From: Acetobacteraceae bacterium
GTDB taxonomy: Bacteria > Pseudomonadota > Alphaproteobacteria > Acetobacterales > Acetobacteraceae
Assembly: GCA_030039695.1 (NCBI GenBank)
Contig: JASHVB010000328.1
Coordinates: 1-5,153 of the forward strand
DNA length: 5,153 nt
Reading direction: 5' to 3'
This document shows positions 4,479-5,153 of the stretch, piece by piece (within the stretch, counting starts at the first letter, position 1; the number at the start of each line of letters is the position of its first letter). A program made the position numbers and the translations under genes. Under the pieces are notes generated by a model. It ran no database searches. It was not told the DNA's origin and saw only the letters and a list, made by a program, of their open reading frames with translations.

Positions 4479-5153
4479 GGGTCGCGCAGCAGCGGCCGCA
4501 TGCCGTTCAGGCTCGCCAGAACCGCCGATCCGTTGCTGATCATCGCTGTGACGCTGGGGGCGATCAGGCCGCCCGGCAAGACCAGGCACAGCGCCGCGAG
4601 GTTCATCCCGCCCACAATCGCGTAGTTCTCCTTGATCAGGTCCATCGCGTCGCGCGACAGCTCGACCGCCTGCACCAGCTTCCACAGCGAATCTTCCAGC
4701 AACACGATATTCGCCGATTCCTGGGCGATGTCGGCACCGTGCTTCACCGCGATGCCGACGTCGGCATAGGACAGCGCCGGCGAATCGTTGATGCCGTCGC
4801 CGACCATCGCGACGACCCGGCCCTCGCGCTGCAGCTGCCGGATCGCTTCGACCTTGTCGGCCGGCAGCAACCCGGCGAACTCCCGCGTCAGCCCGAGCCG
4901 GCGGCGCACGGCCTGTGCCACCATCGCGTTGTCGCCGGTCAGCATGATCGTATCGCGCACGCCCATCGCATGCAGCCGCTCGACGACGGCGCGGCTCTCG
5001 TCGCGGATCTGATCGGCATAGGAAACCAGCCCCGTCACCTCGCCGTCCACGGCAACGAAGACGCAGGACTCGCCGCGCTCGTTCAGCGCTGCGACGTCCG
5101 TGCCGGTCCGGTCGAGGCGGATGCCGCTTTGCCGCAGGAATCGCTCGCTGCCG
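4475..5153 (-). CDS. P1B-type heavy-metal-translocating ATPase, C-terminal part (5' cut by window edge)
   Basis: This is the last 225 residues of an inner-membrane P-type ATPase that pumps a transition metal using ATP. The part seen begins in the nucleotide-binding domain (GSERFLRQSGI) and continues through the end of that domain. The phosphorylation-domain hinge follows: MLTGDN (TGDN at about 72-75 of the visible part), LPADKVEAI, then MVGDGINDSPALSYADVGIAV (about 116-136) with the Mg-binding GDGxND. The GVNDAPAL form of most relatives here reads GINDSPAL. The end holds the last two membrane helices, NYAIVGGMNLAALCLVLPGG and SVTAMISNGSAVLASLNGMR, then a TGA stop at 4475. Helix 7 lacks the YN pair typical of copper pumps, and I see no Lys/Asp pair of zinc pumps, so the metal is undetermined. 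The DKTGT phosphorylation site, the CPC-like helix and any N-terminal HMA domain lie beyond the window. The frame is open through base 5153. The stop codon overlaps an ATG (ATGA), implying a coupled downstream gene. Confidence 0.95.
   Translation of the reverse strand, partial: GSERFLRQSGIRLDRTGTDVAALNERGESCVFVAVDGEVTGLVSYADQIRDESRAVVERLHAMGVRDTIMLTGDNAMVAQAVRRRLGLTREFAGLLPADKVEAIRQLQREGRVVAMVGDGINDSPALSYADVGIAVKHGADIAQESANIVLLEDSLWKLVQAVELSRDAMDLIKENYAIVGGMNLAALCLVLPGGLIAPSVTAMISNGSAVLASLNGMRPLLRDP

Overview
The window is high-GC DNA with dense genes, mostly separated by short gaps, and strong G/C preference at third codon positions. This fits a Proteobacterium-like genome. No rRNA, tRNA or other lineage marker is present, so I do not name a genus. 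There are no CRISPR repeats and no recognisable transposase. Both edges cut a gene: the left edge removes the N-terminus of a dioxygenase, and the right edge removes the N-terminal two thirds or more of a P-type ATPase.

Left part (1-1193, plus strand): the C-terminal part of a TauD/TfdA-type Fe(II)/2-oxoglutarate dioxygenase, then after 47 bases methionine sulfoxide reductase A (msrA) with its GCFWC catalytic motif. Close spacing and shared direction suggest possible co-transcription, but no functional link is evident beyond a loose oxidative-metabolism theme.

Convergent gap (1194-1481): nothing certain. It contains a 9-bp inverted repeat and a short open frame (1358-1528) for a 56-residue hydrophobic peptide whose 3' end overlaps the end of the opposing gene.

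Middle and right (1482-5153, all minus strand): a metal-transport neighbourhood. In transcription order it holds the C-terminal ATP-hydrolysis and membrane part of a P1B-type heavy-metal ATPase (entering from the right edge, ending 4475), a small basic protein of about 97 residues (4405-4112), a 128-residue stand-alone HMA-like protein lacking the usual CxxC (3804-3418), and a divergent NRAMP-family transporter (start near 2798, end 1482). The first three plausibly work together. The ATPase would move a metal across the inner membrane, the HMA-like protein could be a regulatory or docking partner, and the small protein has no known role. The NRAMP-like protein has DTE where classical family members have DPG, and IPW where they have MPH, so its substrate is probably not simply manganese or iron.

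Two gaps interrupt the minus-strand cluster. The first (3805-4111) holds a strong Shine-Dalgarno sequence and a stem-loop ahead of the HMA-like gene. The second (2799-3417) is distinctly poorer in G+C, holds a plausible promoter for the NRAMP gene and an unassigned open frame. Just after the ATPase stop codon the apparent coding frame changes twice within about 80 bases, which suggests an indel-damaged or unusually overlapped small gene.

I found no clearly novel system. The most interesting material is the variant metal-transport set and the frame changes beside it.
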